From a virus, in the IMG/VR virus record IMGVR_UViG_3300024999_000384, positions 1-24,449 of that record: a stretch of DNA of 24,449 bases. One strand, 5' to 3'. This document shows positions 15,690-22,949 of this stretch, in pieces (position 1 is the stretch's first letter; every line of letters begins with the position of its first letter). Below the pieces are notes generated by a model that had not been told where the DNA came from, did not search any database, and worked only from the letters and a program-made list of their open reading frames with translations. The translations under genes and the position numbers were made by a program.

Positions 15690-18544
15690 TGGTAAAAGAA
15701 TTAGATAATTTTAGGGCAAAGTATCCGGACTACAATGACGTTGATGATGTCAAATTGGCCGGTATGCTGGCAAATAAATTCCCTGATGCCTATGGCGATC
15801 TCCCCGACATAGTGAAGATCATTACAGAAATACCTGACACAATGGTATCATCAAGGCAAGCAGGTATCGAATCGATCCGACCAGAAGGTACTGAAATATC
15901 AAAACCGTTTGAAAAGGTTGCCGGGTTGAAACTTGGATATGAGCCGGGTGACGGTATGCCGAGACCTGGGGCCGGTATTGTTGGGGCAGCAGCAGAAACC
16001 ATCTTACCGGTTGGCGGCGCTCTTATTGGTGCGGCTGCCGCTGGTGGCCCTACCATGGGAGCCGGGGCAATATCCGGTTCAGGTCTTGGTTTTGCCATTG
16101 GTGAAAATGCGGCCCAAAAAACAAAAGAATTTTTAGGCTTAGAAAAACCAAGGCCCATAATTGAACAATCCATAGAAGCCGGGAAAGATGTTCTGAAAGG
16201 TTCAACCATGGAAATAGGAAGTCTAATTGCAATGCCTATAATTGGCAAAGCTTTTGACAAAACAGCGAAGCTTTTATTCGACGATCTTCCGCAGCGGCTT
16301 TATTCCAGTGCGATCAAAATGCCATTGACCAAAAGCTGGAAAAAGGTTCTCCCAGGTCAAGAGATAACCAAAAGAACTGCGGAAGATCGTCAAGGCATTT
16401 CCAATAGCATAACTCCAAGTGAGTTTGGTCTTGCAAAAACGAAAAAACTTGAGAGAGAGACCAGAACCTTTATTGACAGTGTGACTAAAAAACTTTCAGA
16501 GAATCCGGAGCTTGATATTAAAGTTGCAGATGTCTTGAAAAACAGCCTTGATGCTTTGTATAAACAAACGAAGGGATCGGACCCGGTTGGGGCAAATAGT
16601 GCCATTGACGCAGTGAAGGAGGCATTTAAGGCCCACGGGGAAAGACTGACCCCCCACGAAGCTAACGCCATAAAAAGAAGGCTTTACGATGAAATAAAGT
16701 GGTCTGAAATGAACAGAGATTCAGGGCATGCAGTATCCGGAATATATACCAACAAGGCCAAGAAAGCGATAGCTAATGATTTAATGCGACAGATAGAGGT
16801 TATGTATCCTGAAATAAAAGGCATGAATCAAGCGGATGCGGCAAGAATTTACCTCACCGAAGCAGTTGAAAATTCATTGGGAAGATTGCAAAACAATAAC
16901 ATGGTCCCGCTTGGCGTAAAAGTTCTTTTATCGAATCCCAGGACATGGATACCAGCTATGTTCGAAGCGACCATTGGTCACCCACAAATTAAATCAAGGA
17001 TTGCCTTTGCATTGGCAAAAGGGAACCCAAATAAATACTCTAAGCTTGTATATCCTGAAATGCCAAAGGGTTACGTACCGGAACCGATAGAAAAAGCTTC
17101 TGAGGTTTACCGATATTCGCCAGAACCACAATTTGCCAAGGCCCCTCTTCCTGGGCAATTAAAAACAATTACCCGGGAAGGAGAACCTGCCAGCTCGATA
17201 AAGAACAAAATGCAGGCAGCGAGGGAAGCAGAAGACCTTGAGAAACTGAGGCAGCTTGAAATACAATTTGGCCGGATAGAAAAGGAGAAAAACGCCGTAA
17301 AGGACTCAAAAATCGGAAGTCCGTTAACTAAGCCAAGGGATTTTGTTGGCGTAAAGGCCCCTCTTCCTGGGCAATTAAAAACAATTACCCTGGAAGGAGA
17401 ACCTGCCATAAATATAGAGAACAAAGCGGATAGAACAGCAAGGCTTATGGAAGAAAAACGAATCAGGGAAGCTGAAATAATTAAAGCCAGGGAAGCAAAA
17501 GAACTGCCGAAAGATAACAAAATAGGAATGCCCTTGAGAAAACCTGATACCGGGTATTATAAATCGAAAAAGCCGTTATCGGTAGACGCTTTATTAAAAC
17601 AGACTACCGGGTCCGGGTTGCCGGAAAACAATATCCTGGCTATAGATGAGGTTATGCCATTTGAACCAGTGATGCCACCTATAGGAGAGATAAAACCGGA
17701 AAAGATAAAAGTTACCGAAAATAAAATAACGGTTAATATCCCCAAAAAAGAAGCGGATGGGTTGACCCCAAAGCAACAGAAAGAATATCTTTTGAAAGAA
17801 ACAGATTCTGCCATCTCTCAGGCTAAAACTCAAAGAAGGGATCTCGGTTATTCAAAAGATACTGAAATGGTGAATAAGAACTATGAGGATGCAAAGAAGA
17901 CACAAGGGACAATAAATATAAAAGTCCCAGGTGATGGAGAGTTTACGATCCTAAACAACGCTGAATCATTAAAGGCTTTCAAACAAAAAGCTGAAAAATT
18001 TCCAGTAACATCCCTGACGGGGAAGGCGAATACGTCTTTGCCGACAAAACCAACCGGGAAGAGAGTCACCGGTTTTGAGGGTTATCACATTACTGATTAT
18101 AAGGTAAGGAAAAGCCCTGGGGTGATAGAAAAAAAGGGCAAAGCAAGTTTTTATGGCGATGGTTTTTTTTCATCTGGCACATATGCAATAAAAACAGACA
18201 AGCCAAAAGTAAAGGGAAAAATAGAAGTATCCCCATACGACATGAAGGGAAAATTCGATATTACATCAAAAGAACTGGTTGCCGCCGATATTGGCAAGGA
18301 GGCTTATTTAGGTGCGGAAATCGGCATGGATGATGTTTTGGTTCACATAAAATCAGGAAAAAAGGAGAGAATGTTTAACACGAAGTATATTGATAATATT
18401 CTTTCCAAATATCCGAAAGCGAAAGCATTCTTCAGCGGGAAAGACGGAGACTATATGGTTTATTTCGTCGACAAGGGTGAAACTGTTGGTGTCGTTGCTC
18501 CATACAATGCAGACATACCACAAGCAATAAAAAATTTAGAATAA
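15689..18544 (+). CDS. Large ejection protein with possible ADP-ribosyltransferase-like C-terminus
   Basis: A 951-residue protein, the largest in the window. The first 40 residues (FRAKYPDYNDVDDVKLAGML) match the helical repeat that opens many phage ejection and internal proteins. Residues about 93-195 are Gly/Ala-rich and hydrophobic, a candidate membrane-active region. The middle is helical and Lys/Glu rich. Two roughly 72-residue repeats occupy about residues 483-640, each beginning APLPGQLKTIT. The last 160 residues look like a separate domain: GYHITDY (H800) is followed by FYGDGFF (Y822) after a 22-residue gap, the H...Y spacing and sequence style seen in virion-associated ADP-ribosyltransferases. 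I did not find a convincing catalytic Glu. Virion location is likely; enzymatic activity is a hypothesis. Confidence 0.66.
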   Translation: MVKELDNFRAKYPDYNDVDDVKLAGMLANKFPDAYGDLPDIVKIITEIPDTMVSSRQAGIESIRPEGTEISKPFEKVAGLKLGYEPGDGMPRPGAGIVGAAAETILPVGGALIGAAAAGGPTMGAGAISGSGLGFAIGENAAQKTKEFLGLEKPRPIIEQSIEAGKDVLKGSTMEIGSLIAMPIIGKAFDKTAKLLFDDLPQRLYSSAIKMPLTKSWKKVLPGQEITKRTAEDRQGISNSITPSEFGLAKTKKLERETRTFIDSVTKKLSENPELDIKVADVLKNSLDALYKQTKGSDPVGANSAIDAVKEAFKAHGERLTPHEANAIKRRLYDEIKWSEMNRDSGHAVSGIYTNKAKKAIANDLMRQIEVMYPEIKGMNQADAARIYLTEAVENSLGRLQNNNMVPLGVKVLLSNPRTWIPAMFEATIGHPQIKSRIAFALAKGNPNKYSKLVYPEMPKGYVPEPIEKASEVYRYSPEPQFAKAPLPGQLKTITREGEPASSIKNKMQAAREAEDLEKLRQLEIQFGRIEKEKNAVKDSKIGSPLTKPRDFVGVKAPLPGQLKTITLEGEPAINIENKADRTARLMEEKRIREAEIIKAREAKELPKDNKIGMPLRKPDTGYYKSKKPLSVDALLKQTTGSGLPENNILAIDEVMPFEPVMPPIGEIKPEKIKVTENKITVNIPKKEADGLTPKQQKEYLLKETDSAISQAKTQRRDLGYSKDTEMVNKNYEDAKKTQGTINIKVPGDGEFTILNNAESLKAFKQKAEKFPVTSLTGKANTSLPTKPTGKRVTGFEGYHITDYKVRKSPGVIEKKGKASFYGDGFFSSGTYAIKTDKPKVKGKIEVSPYDMKGKFDITSKELVAADIGKEAYLGAEIGMDDVLVHIKSGKKERMFNTKYIDNILSKYPKAKAFFSGKDGDYMVYFVDKGETVGVVAPYNADIPQAIKNLE
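17138..17408 (+). repeat. Direct repeat pair in the 951-residue protein
   Basis: A 55-bp stretch at 17138-17192 recurs at 17354-17408 with a single mismatch (17175 G against T), offset by 216 bp or 72 codons. Weaker similarity continues after it: KDSKIGSPLTKP in the first unit matches KDNKIGMPLRKP in the second. The repeats are in frame. Confidence 0.88.
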
Positions 18545-18556
18545 GGGGAAACTTAA

Positions 18557-18853
18557 ATGTCAGAATTAACAACACTACTCGGAACAGCCAATATAACCTT
18601 AAATGCGACATCTGGAACGGCAGTTATCGCCCCATCAGGCATGGCATGGAAAAGTGAAACAATTGTCGTTGCAGTGCAGACGGGAGATTTGTTTGTAGGA
18701 TGGAGGCGGGGTGTAACCTCTGCTGCCACAGCAACAGCCTTACAGCTTGAAGGTCAACAGAGCATGCCCTTTAAGGCGAATCCAGGGCAAACGATTTTTT
18801 ATGCAAAGGCAATTTCCGGAACACCCACGCTTGAAATAGAATTTTACGGATAG
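18557..18853 (+). CDS. Small probable structural protein
   Basis: A 98-residue protein, Thr/Ala/Gly rich and all-beta in appearance (SELTTLLGTANITLNATSG; TIVVAVQTGDLFVGWRRG; PGQTIFYAKAISGTPTLEI). A GGGG ribosome binding site sits about eight bases upstream. No signal peptide or membrane segment is visible. It lies between the ejection-protein block and the receptor-binding candidate, so it may be a tail or fibre-base component. The fold pattern resembles short carbohydrate-binding or fibre-base domains, but no family can be named. Confidence 0.68.
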   Translation: MSELTTLLGTANITLNATSGTAVIAPSGMAWKSETIVVAVQTGDLFVGWRRGVTSAATATALQLEGQQSMPFKANPGQTIFYAKAISGTPTLEIEFYG

Positions 18854-18864
18854 GGGAGGGGCAC

Positions 18865-20223
18865 ATGTTCGAAATCGGGGACAATATAAGTTTACAAAAC
18901 GGGGTCAACATTGGCGGGGTTGGGTTTCCCCCTATAGGCTTTTCGAACCCAACCTTAACCACTTCCTTGTCAATCCCTGCGAGTTCTCAGGCAAATGTGT
19001 TTTTCAATGCTGATGGTTATGAATCTCCGTTGAATTATTTAAAGGCATGGGTTAATACTGGCACAGGTACAGCCGGGTTGATAAAATGCCTAAATGGTGT
19101 TGAAACGAGTTTGATATCTACAGGGGTTACTACTACCACAAATGACATCGAAATAACTGTAGAAAAAGACCCTTCTGGATTGCATTCTTGGGTTAATGTG
19201 AATCACAACGGTTTACCACTTGGTTCACCACAAAAGATTACAGATGCTGCTTTGTTAAATAACAAACATCATTATCTAAGTGGTGATTATGGCGCAAGTA
19301 TTCTAACAAAGCGTAGATATAGCGTTCCACAAGATAAGTTCATATTCTATGTAACCGGTACTCAAACTATAGATGGTGTGTTCAGGACGTTGGCCGGGCA
19401 GACAATTACGGTTGATTGGGGGGATGGAACAAGTACAAATTATTCCGGGACTACTGACCAGGTGTATACAAAGAATTATGGGGCTGTGGTAAATCGTAAG
19501 GTCACAATAACGAATAAGCAGTCAATGACAAAGTTCACGGCTACCAATACCACATCTAATATTTGGTTCAACTTGAATCAGATTCCTGCTGTTATGACTT
19601 ACTTTACTTGCAATGGCCATCTCATGGAAATTACAGGGAATTTAAGTTCTATACCTGCTGTTATGACTACCTTTACTTGCAATGGCAATCTCATGGAAAT
19701 TACAGGGAATTTAAGTTCTATACCTGCTGTTATGACTTACTTTTATTGCAGTGGCAATCTCCAGAGAATCACTGGGAATTTAAGTTCTATGCCTGCTGTT
19801 ATGACTACCTTTATTTGCAGTGGCAATCTTGTGGAAATCACTGGGAATTTAAGTTCTATACCTGCTGTTATGACTTACTTTACTTGCAATGGCAATCTCA
19901 TGGAAATTACAGGGAATTTAAGTTCTATACCTGCTGTTATGACTTACTTTTATTGCAGTGGTAGTTTAATAACAGTTACAGGATACACAACTCGCACATG
20001 GGCTAATAATATGAGGCGGGTTTATTTTATTCCTGGTGCAGGGTATGGTTTAACAGCCAGTGAAATTGACCAGTTATTGATTGATCTGGCCAATGTTGCA
20101 ACTTGGGTAACAGAGAAGAGTATCAATATCTCTTCCCCGAATGCCGCAAGGACGTCTGCTTCGGATGCAGCATTTACAACTTTGACAGTAACTAAAGGTG
20201 TAGCGATTACTCCTAACCTTTAA
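18865..20223 (+). CDS. Receptor-binding tail protein with LRR-like repeats
   Basis: A 452-residue adhesin-type protein preceded by GGGAGGGG. The N-terminal part includes PPIGFSNPTL and a beta-sandwich-like section to about residue 150 (GLHSWVNVNHNGLPLG). Residues 183-189 read VDWGDGT, the core of PKD/immunoglobulin-like domains. From residue 241 six nearly identical 23-residue units follow, consensus ITGNLSSIPAVMTYFTCNGN, an LRR-like repeat similar in period to BspA-type surface repeats. A C-terminal cap (YTTRTWANNMRRVYFIPGAG; then ASEIDQLLIDLANV) closes the array. Phage surface proteins with such arrays bind host receptors. No catalytic site is visible, so binding rather than depolymerase activity is inferred. 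Confidence 0.74.
   Translation: MFEIGDNISLQNGVNIGGVGFPPIGFSNPTLTTSLSIPASSQANVFFNADGYESPLNYLKAWVNTGTGTAGLIKCLNGVETSLISTGVTTTTNDIEITVEKDPSGLHSWVNVNHNGLPLGSPQKITDAALLNNKHHYLSGDYGASILTKRRYSVPQDKFIFYVTGTQTIDGVFRTLAGQTITVDWGDGTSTNYSGTTDQVYTKNYGAVVNRKVTITNKQSMTKFTATNTTSNIWFNLNQIPAVMTYFTCNGHLMEITGNLSSIPAVMTTFTCNGNLMEITGNLSSIPAVMTYFYCSGNLQRITGNLSSMPAVMTTFICSGNLVEITGNLSSIPAVMTYFTCNGNLMEITGNLSSIPAVMTYFYCSGSLITVTGYTTRTWANNMRRVYFIPGAGYGLTASEIDQLLIDLANVATWVTEKSINISSPNAARTSASDAAFTTLTVTKGVAITPNL
19585..19998 (+). repeat. Six tandem 69-bp repeats in receptor-binding candidate
   Basis: CCTGCTGTTATGACT occurs at 19585, 19654, 19723, 19792, 19861 and 19930, an exact 69-bp period. Most of each unit is near-identical at nucleotide level, and differences concentrate at a few codons (TYF/TTF, TCN/YCS/ICS, ME/QR/VE). 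The last unit diverges after GCAGTGG. The high identity suggests recent expansion or ongoing conversion. Confidence 0.93.
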
Positions 20224-20231
20224 AGGATAAT

Positions 20232-20522
20232 ATGATAGCCACATTTCAATTTAATAAAGATCAATGGACTTCTAAATCATTTGAGATCCATAAGGCAATT
20301 GAAGCCCTTTGTGGACCGGTAAGTTTTTCTTGCATGGGCCAGACAGAAACAACCTGGAACGTACAATTTATGAGTACAGATGATACTGACAGCAAATGTA
20401 CTTCCTTGGATACACTTCAATATTTCTCAGAGATAAAGTTAGGTACAGAAGAGACTGGAATTGAAATAGTTCCGGTTAAATACATTTTTACAGAGGAGAA
20501 TTATGAACCGCAGATGGACTGA
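20232..20522 (+). CDS. Small hypothetical protein
   Basis: A 96-residue soluble, acidic protein, start preceded by AAGGAT within eight bases. It reads as an alpha/beta domain: MIATFQFNKDQW, a helix EIHKAIEALCG, then a strand TETTWNVQFMST and a helix TSLDTLQYFSEIK. The C-terminus (YIFTEENYEPQMD) overlaps a 35-codon membrane-peptide gene. No signal peptide or known motif. It lies after the receptor-binding candidate and could be a fibre accessory protein. I do not recognise a family. Confidence 0.68.
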   Translation: MIATFQFNKDQWTSKSFEIHKAIEALCGPVSFSCMGQTETTWNVQFMSTDDTDSKCTSLDTLQYFSEIKLGTEETGIEIVPVKYIFTEENYEPQMD

Positions 20523-20610
20523 TAAGATAACGGTTGATGTGATTATTGTGTACACTGCAATTGTGTTCGCAGTAAGTTCTTTAATTTTTGCATTAATATT
20601 TTATAAATAG
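20503..20610 (+). CDS. 35-residue single-membrane-span peptide
   Basis: The ATG at 20503 follows AGAGGAG with a short spacer and lies inside the last codons of the previous gene in another frame. The product begins MNRRWTDK and then has one long hydrophobic stretch (VIIVYTAIVFAVSSLIFALI) before ending YK. Positive charge at the N-terminus suggests an N-in orientation. The TAG stop overlaps the AGGAG used by the next gene. It has the size of very small phage membrane proteins, including some holins or lysis regulators, but it lies about 900 bases before the main holin candidate. Function is not assigned. Confidence 0.6.
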   Translation: MNRRWTDKITVDVIIVYTAIVFAVSSLIFALIFYK

Positions 20611-20619
20611 GAGATGCAC

Positions 20620-21504
20620 ATGAAGGGTGAGGGAGTAAGTACAGTAGTAAGAATGACTCAGGCAGAGGCATTTGGAACGCTTGGTCAATCGTTAGATGGT
20701 CATCAGATTGAGATAACGGATGGTGTTAACAAGGGCATATTAATGAATTCTGGTGCTGCCGGGTCCACGCCATCAATGCCGGTTACAGAAGCGTCTATTC
20801 AGACGATACTTGCGGCATCCCTTGTAAAGGTTCAGTTAACCGGGACGGGTGCTGTCCCAATAACAAGCGCATTACACAAGACCGCAGAGGTACATATTAA
20901 CACGGGAGTTACATCCGTGACAATGGCCGTTGCAGCTTGGAGTGCAACAGCACCGAATATTTTAACAGTTGAATTATATAATGATACAGCGATTGCAATT
21001 CCGGTTACAATAGCCGGGTTCAATGGTGGACTCTCGCTTGATGCAGATGTAACCAATGATATAGGTGGAACTGGTACTCTTGTCACAATACCGGTTAATT
21101 CATCTGTTCAGATTTATGCCGATGCGGATGGATGGGTAAGGGCTAAGAAAACCTCTGAGGTCACCCATGCCAATATAACTGCACCAGGTGAATATAGTCC
21201 TGCAATCAGTGTAGCCAGGGTTAAAAAATTCGGGCCAACTGCGGTAGGGGAAGCTCAGTTAACAGCAAGGACTCTTAAGGGTGTTGTTATTAACCGGGTT
21301 GGTGCAATGTCAGCGAATACAACGATTGAGAAGGTTAATGTTACTACTGGCCAGGCAGCCAGTCTTGTTATTAACACTACCGATGATTTTCCTATCACAA
21401 AGGATATAACAGATATTTCCTTTGCTGTAGATGATAAGCTCGGTGGCAGGTTCGTGGATGGGGCAGAGATGAAAGACGTAGAGATGGAGCATGTCTGGGG
21501 GTAA
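20620..21504 (+). CDS. Hypothetical beta-rich virion protein
   Basis: A 294-residue protein. AGGAG at 20609-20613 fits the ATG at 20620 with a six-base spacer better than the ATG at 20614, which directly abuts it. The sequence is Thr/Ala/Val/Gly rich with repeated short strands (VKVQLTGTGAVPITSAL; AEVHINTGVTSVTMAV; ILTVELYNDTAIAIPV; TLVTIPVNSSVQIYAD) and a final acidic section ending EMKDVEMEHVWG. No signal peptide or membrane segment is visible. Position between the receptor-binding candidate and lysis genes suggests a fibre tip, baseplate or decoration-type protein. No family is recognised. Confidence 0.72.
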   Translation: MKGEGVSTVVRMTQAEAFGTLGQSLDGHQIEITDGVNKGILMNSGAAGSTPSMPVTEASIQTILAASLVKVQLTGTGAVPITSALHKTAEVHINTGVTSVTMAVAAWSATAPNILTVELYNDTAIAIPVTIAGFNGGLSLDADVTNDIGGTGTLVTIPVNSSVQIYADADGWVRAKKTSEVTHANITAPGEYSPAISVARVKKFGPTAVGEAQLTARTLKGVVINRVGAMSANTTIEKVNVTTGQAASLVINTTDDFPITKDITDISFAVDDKLGGRFVDGAEMKDVEMEHVWG

Positions 21505-21505
21505 T

Positions 21506-21694
21506 ATGGAATTTGAGAAGGTGAAAGCCGAAATTTTGAGTTACACGGTTTCGTTTTTATGTTGGATGGTGCCCGATACGTTGCAGGATTGGGCAAGCTT
21601 GTTTGCTTTATTGGTGGCTGCAACCACCTTCTTCTTTGTCACGCTCCCAAAAGCGTGGCCGAATATCAGAAAGTTATTCAGGAGGTGCAAGTGA
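21506..21694 (+). CDS. Holin (probable)
   Basis: A 62-residue membrane protein directly before the endolysin. The ATG at 21506 follows GGGGG (21497-21501); an in-frame ATG at 21491 would give a form five residues longer. The N-terminal stretch begins MEFEKVKAEILSYTV. A first hydrophobic segment (SFLCWMV) and a second, longer one (WASLFALLVAATTFFFVTL) are followed by a basic tail (KAWPNIRKLFRRCK). Small size, one or two spans, a basic C-terminus and overlap with the lysozyme are the usual holin features. Holins open the inner membrane and release the endolysin. The two possible starts could in principle give holin and antiholin forms, which is speculation. Confidence 0.75.
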   Translation: MEFEKVKAEILSYTVSFLCWMVPDTLQDWASLFALLVAATTFFFVTLPKAWPNIRKLFRRCK

Positions 21695-22116
21695 ATTTCG
21701 ATAAAGTTAAGGCTGAGGCAATCGCAGACGAGGGGATTAAAACCCGTGCTTACAAATGCACGTCTGGGAAATGGACGGTCGGTATCGGTTTCAATTTTCA
21801 GGATGTTGACTTCCCTGCGGAAGTAATTGATCTCCTGTTTGAAACCAGTTATATCGAGGTTTACAAAGATCTGCATAAGGTTTTCCCTGACCTTAAAAAA
21901 CTACCTGAAGAACTCCATCATGTTCTTTTTAACATGAGGTTTCAGCTTGGACATGGTGGATTCCGGAATTTCAAAAAGATGATCGATGCCGTCAACAGGC
22001 TGGATCTCTCAGGGATGATAAGAGAAATGAAAGATTCTGACTGGTACCGGGACAAGTATACCCATGGCCGGGCGGAGAGGCTTGTAAACAGGGTTGAAAA
22101 ACTATTAAGGGGGTGA
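21691..22116 (+). CDS. Endolysin, T4-type lysozyme (GH24)
   Basis: A 141-residue muramidase that cleaves peptidoglycan between MurNAc and GlcNAc. A longer form from 21559 is possible, but GTG at 21691 is preferred because AGGAGG lies at 21680-21685 and the start overlaps the holin stop as GTGA. It has no signal or SAR anchor, so it should accumulate in the cytoplasm until the holin acts. E14 (in ADEG), C23 and T29 have the spacing E-8-C-5-T that corresponds to E11, D20 and T26 of T4 lysozyme. The C-terminal FNMRFQLG and SDWYRDKYTHGRAERLVNRV match the helical half of the fold. The Cys at the usual Asp position is a known natural variant. Confidence 0.9.
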   Translation: MNFDKVKAEAIADEGIKTRAYKCTSGKWTVGIGFNFQDVDFPAEVIDLLFETSYIEVYKDLHKVFPDLKKLPEELHHVLFNMRFQLGHGGFRNFKKMIDAVNRLDLSGMIREMKDSDWYRDKYTHGRAERLVNRVEKLLRG

Positions 22117-22117
22117 T

Positions 22118-22255
22118 GTGATTCAAAAAATTAAAGATCAACCAATAAAAGTACTGATTATTATTTGCGGATCTGTTCTCGCAGGGATTGCGATGATCAC
22201 CGGGGAAGAGCTTCCTAAATGGGTTTACCAATTAATTGCTCTTGTGGGGATGTGA
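22118..22255 (+). CDS. 45-residue membrane protein in the lysis block
   Basis: A GTG start at 22118, preceded by AAGGGGG and almost touching the endolysin stop (22116). The product begins MIQKIKDQPIK, continues with one clear membrane span (VLIIICGSVLAGIAMITG), a polar EELPK loop and a second hydrophobic stretch (WVYQLIALVG). Its TGA is three bases before the next start at 22258. Short two-segment proteins right after a lysozyme are candidates for a second holin, an antiholin or an inner-membrane spanin; there is no coiled-coil periplasmic domain, so a classical i-spanin is less likely. The role is unproven. Confidence 0.6.
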   Translation: MIQKIKDQPIKVLIIICGSVLAGIAMITGEELPKWVYQLIALVGM

Positions 22256-22257
22256 AA

Positions 22258-22761
22258 ATGATACCAAGATCTCTTGAGTATGTCCAGTTCCAGGGGATAG
22301 GATTTGTTTCCAGGATCATCCAAAAATTTACAAGGGATAATGATTCCCATTCTGCGGTCATGGACCGAGAAAGGATGTCGGACAAACAGTTGATCGAACA
22401 ATGGCCTCACGATGGTGGAGTAAAATCCTGGATGGATTATTCCGATTATTCAGGACACACACCCGGGACCCCATACTCAATTTGGTCATTGGTGGTTTCC
22501 CCTGAATGTTATGATTTTGTGATGAATTTTTACCGGGAATCGGCGGCAAAGAGAAAAGAATATGATTGGGGCGGCATCCTTAACTTTGGCTTGAAAGGAT
22601 CTGATAATCCGGATAAAACATTTTGTTCGGAAGAGATGGTCACACCCCTATGCGCTTTCATGGGATGGGATCAGATCAACCCGGCTGTTGTCTCCCCGGG
22701 AATTTTCCGGATGCTCCTGCAGGCAGCAGGGGCGCAAGAAACATATAAAGGTTTTACATAA
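22258..22761 (+). CDS. YiiX/YebB-like NlpC/P60-superfamily cysteine hydrolase
   Basis: A 167-residue protein with the permuted papain-like arrangement of the YiiX group. H31 lies in DNDSHSAVMD, an acidic residue follows in LIEQW (E47), and C123 lies in TFCSEEMV after YDWGGILNF. This His-first, Cys-last order is typical of the permuted branch, which includes peptidase- or lipid-active enzymes. The ATG at 22258 follows GGGG at 22246-22249; an ATG at 22219 lies in frame but has poor signals. No signal peptide is visible. It ends four bases before the terminator stem. Being last in the lysis block suggests it attacks cell-envelope or host components at the end of infection, but its substrate cannot be read from sequence. 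Confidence 0.75.
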   Translation: MIPRSLEYVQFQGIGFVSRIIQKFTRDNDSHSAVMDRERMSDKQLIEQWPHDGGVKSWMDYSDYSGHTPGTPYSIWSLVVSPECYDFVMNFYRESAAKRKEYDWGGILNFGLKGSDNPDKTFCSEEMVTPLCAFMGWDQINPAVVSPGIFRMLLQAAGAQETYKGFT

Positions 22762-22764
22762 CCC

Positions 22765-22814
22765 AACCAAAAGGCGCACCGGCCATCATAACTCGGGCGG
22801 TGCGCCTTTTGGTT
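22765..22814 (+). terminator. Bidirectional rho-independent terminator between convergent operons
   Basis: AACCAAAAGGCGCACCG at 22765-22781 is perfectly complementary to CGGTGCGCCTTTTGGTT at 22798-22814, a 17-bp stem with a 16-nt loop. The GC-rich upper stem with an A-tract on one side and a T-tract on the other works for transcripts arriving from either direction. It follows the plus-strand hydrolase stop by four bases, and the minus-strand 40-codon gene ends within it. Confidence 0.93.
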
Positions 22815-22935
22815 AAAGGATCGGTGTGCCGTTTATTGTTTTCAAATGGTGCTGATAACTTATCTCCCTTTTCAGATCCTTCCGTTTCTCCCCGTCCTTT
22901 TTTAAGAGAAACCCTTGGTATTCTTCTTTTGTCAT
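22813..22935 (-). CDS. 40-residue basic protein at the end of the minus-strand operon
   Basis: On the minus strand an ATG at 22935 follows AAAGGG with about six bases of spacing, 14 bases after the stop of the Gp37/Gp68-like gene. The product has 40 residues, begins MTKEEYQGFLLKKDGEKRKD and ends with HHLKTINGTPIL. It is Lys and Glu rich and has no membrane segment. Its TAA (22813-22815) overlaps the end of the terminator stem, so the gene is tightly packed against transcription termination. Function is unknown; a small regulatory or host-interacting protein is possible. Confidence 0.6.
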   Translation of the reverse strand: MTKEEYQGFLLKKDGEKRKDLKREISYQHHLKTINGTPIL

Positions 22936-22949
22936 TTTCTACCCTTTCG

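Noticed and set aside
15790-16260. 156-codon minus-strand frame opposite the Gly/Ala-rich region of the 951-residue protein
   Set aside because: Pro/Ala-rich composition is what the complement of Gly/Ala codons gives; no family resemblance.
19563-19964. Repeat-rich plus-strand frame overlapping the 69-bp array (CCYD, YLQWQS repeats)
   Set aside because: A 69-bp repeat keeps every frame open; this one lacks a ribosome binding site and is an alternative frame of the real repeat.
19585-19998. Variable region of a diversity-generating retroelement
   Set aside because: No reverse transcriptase or template repeat is visible, and the changes between units are not restricted to adenine positions.
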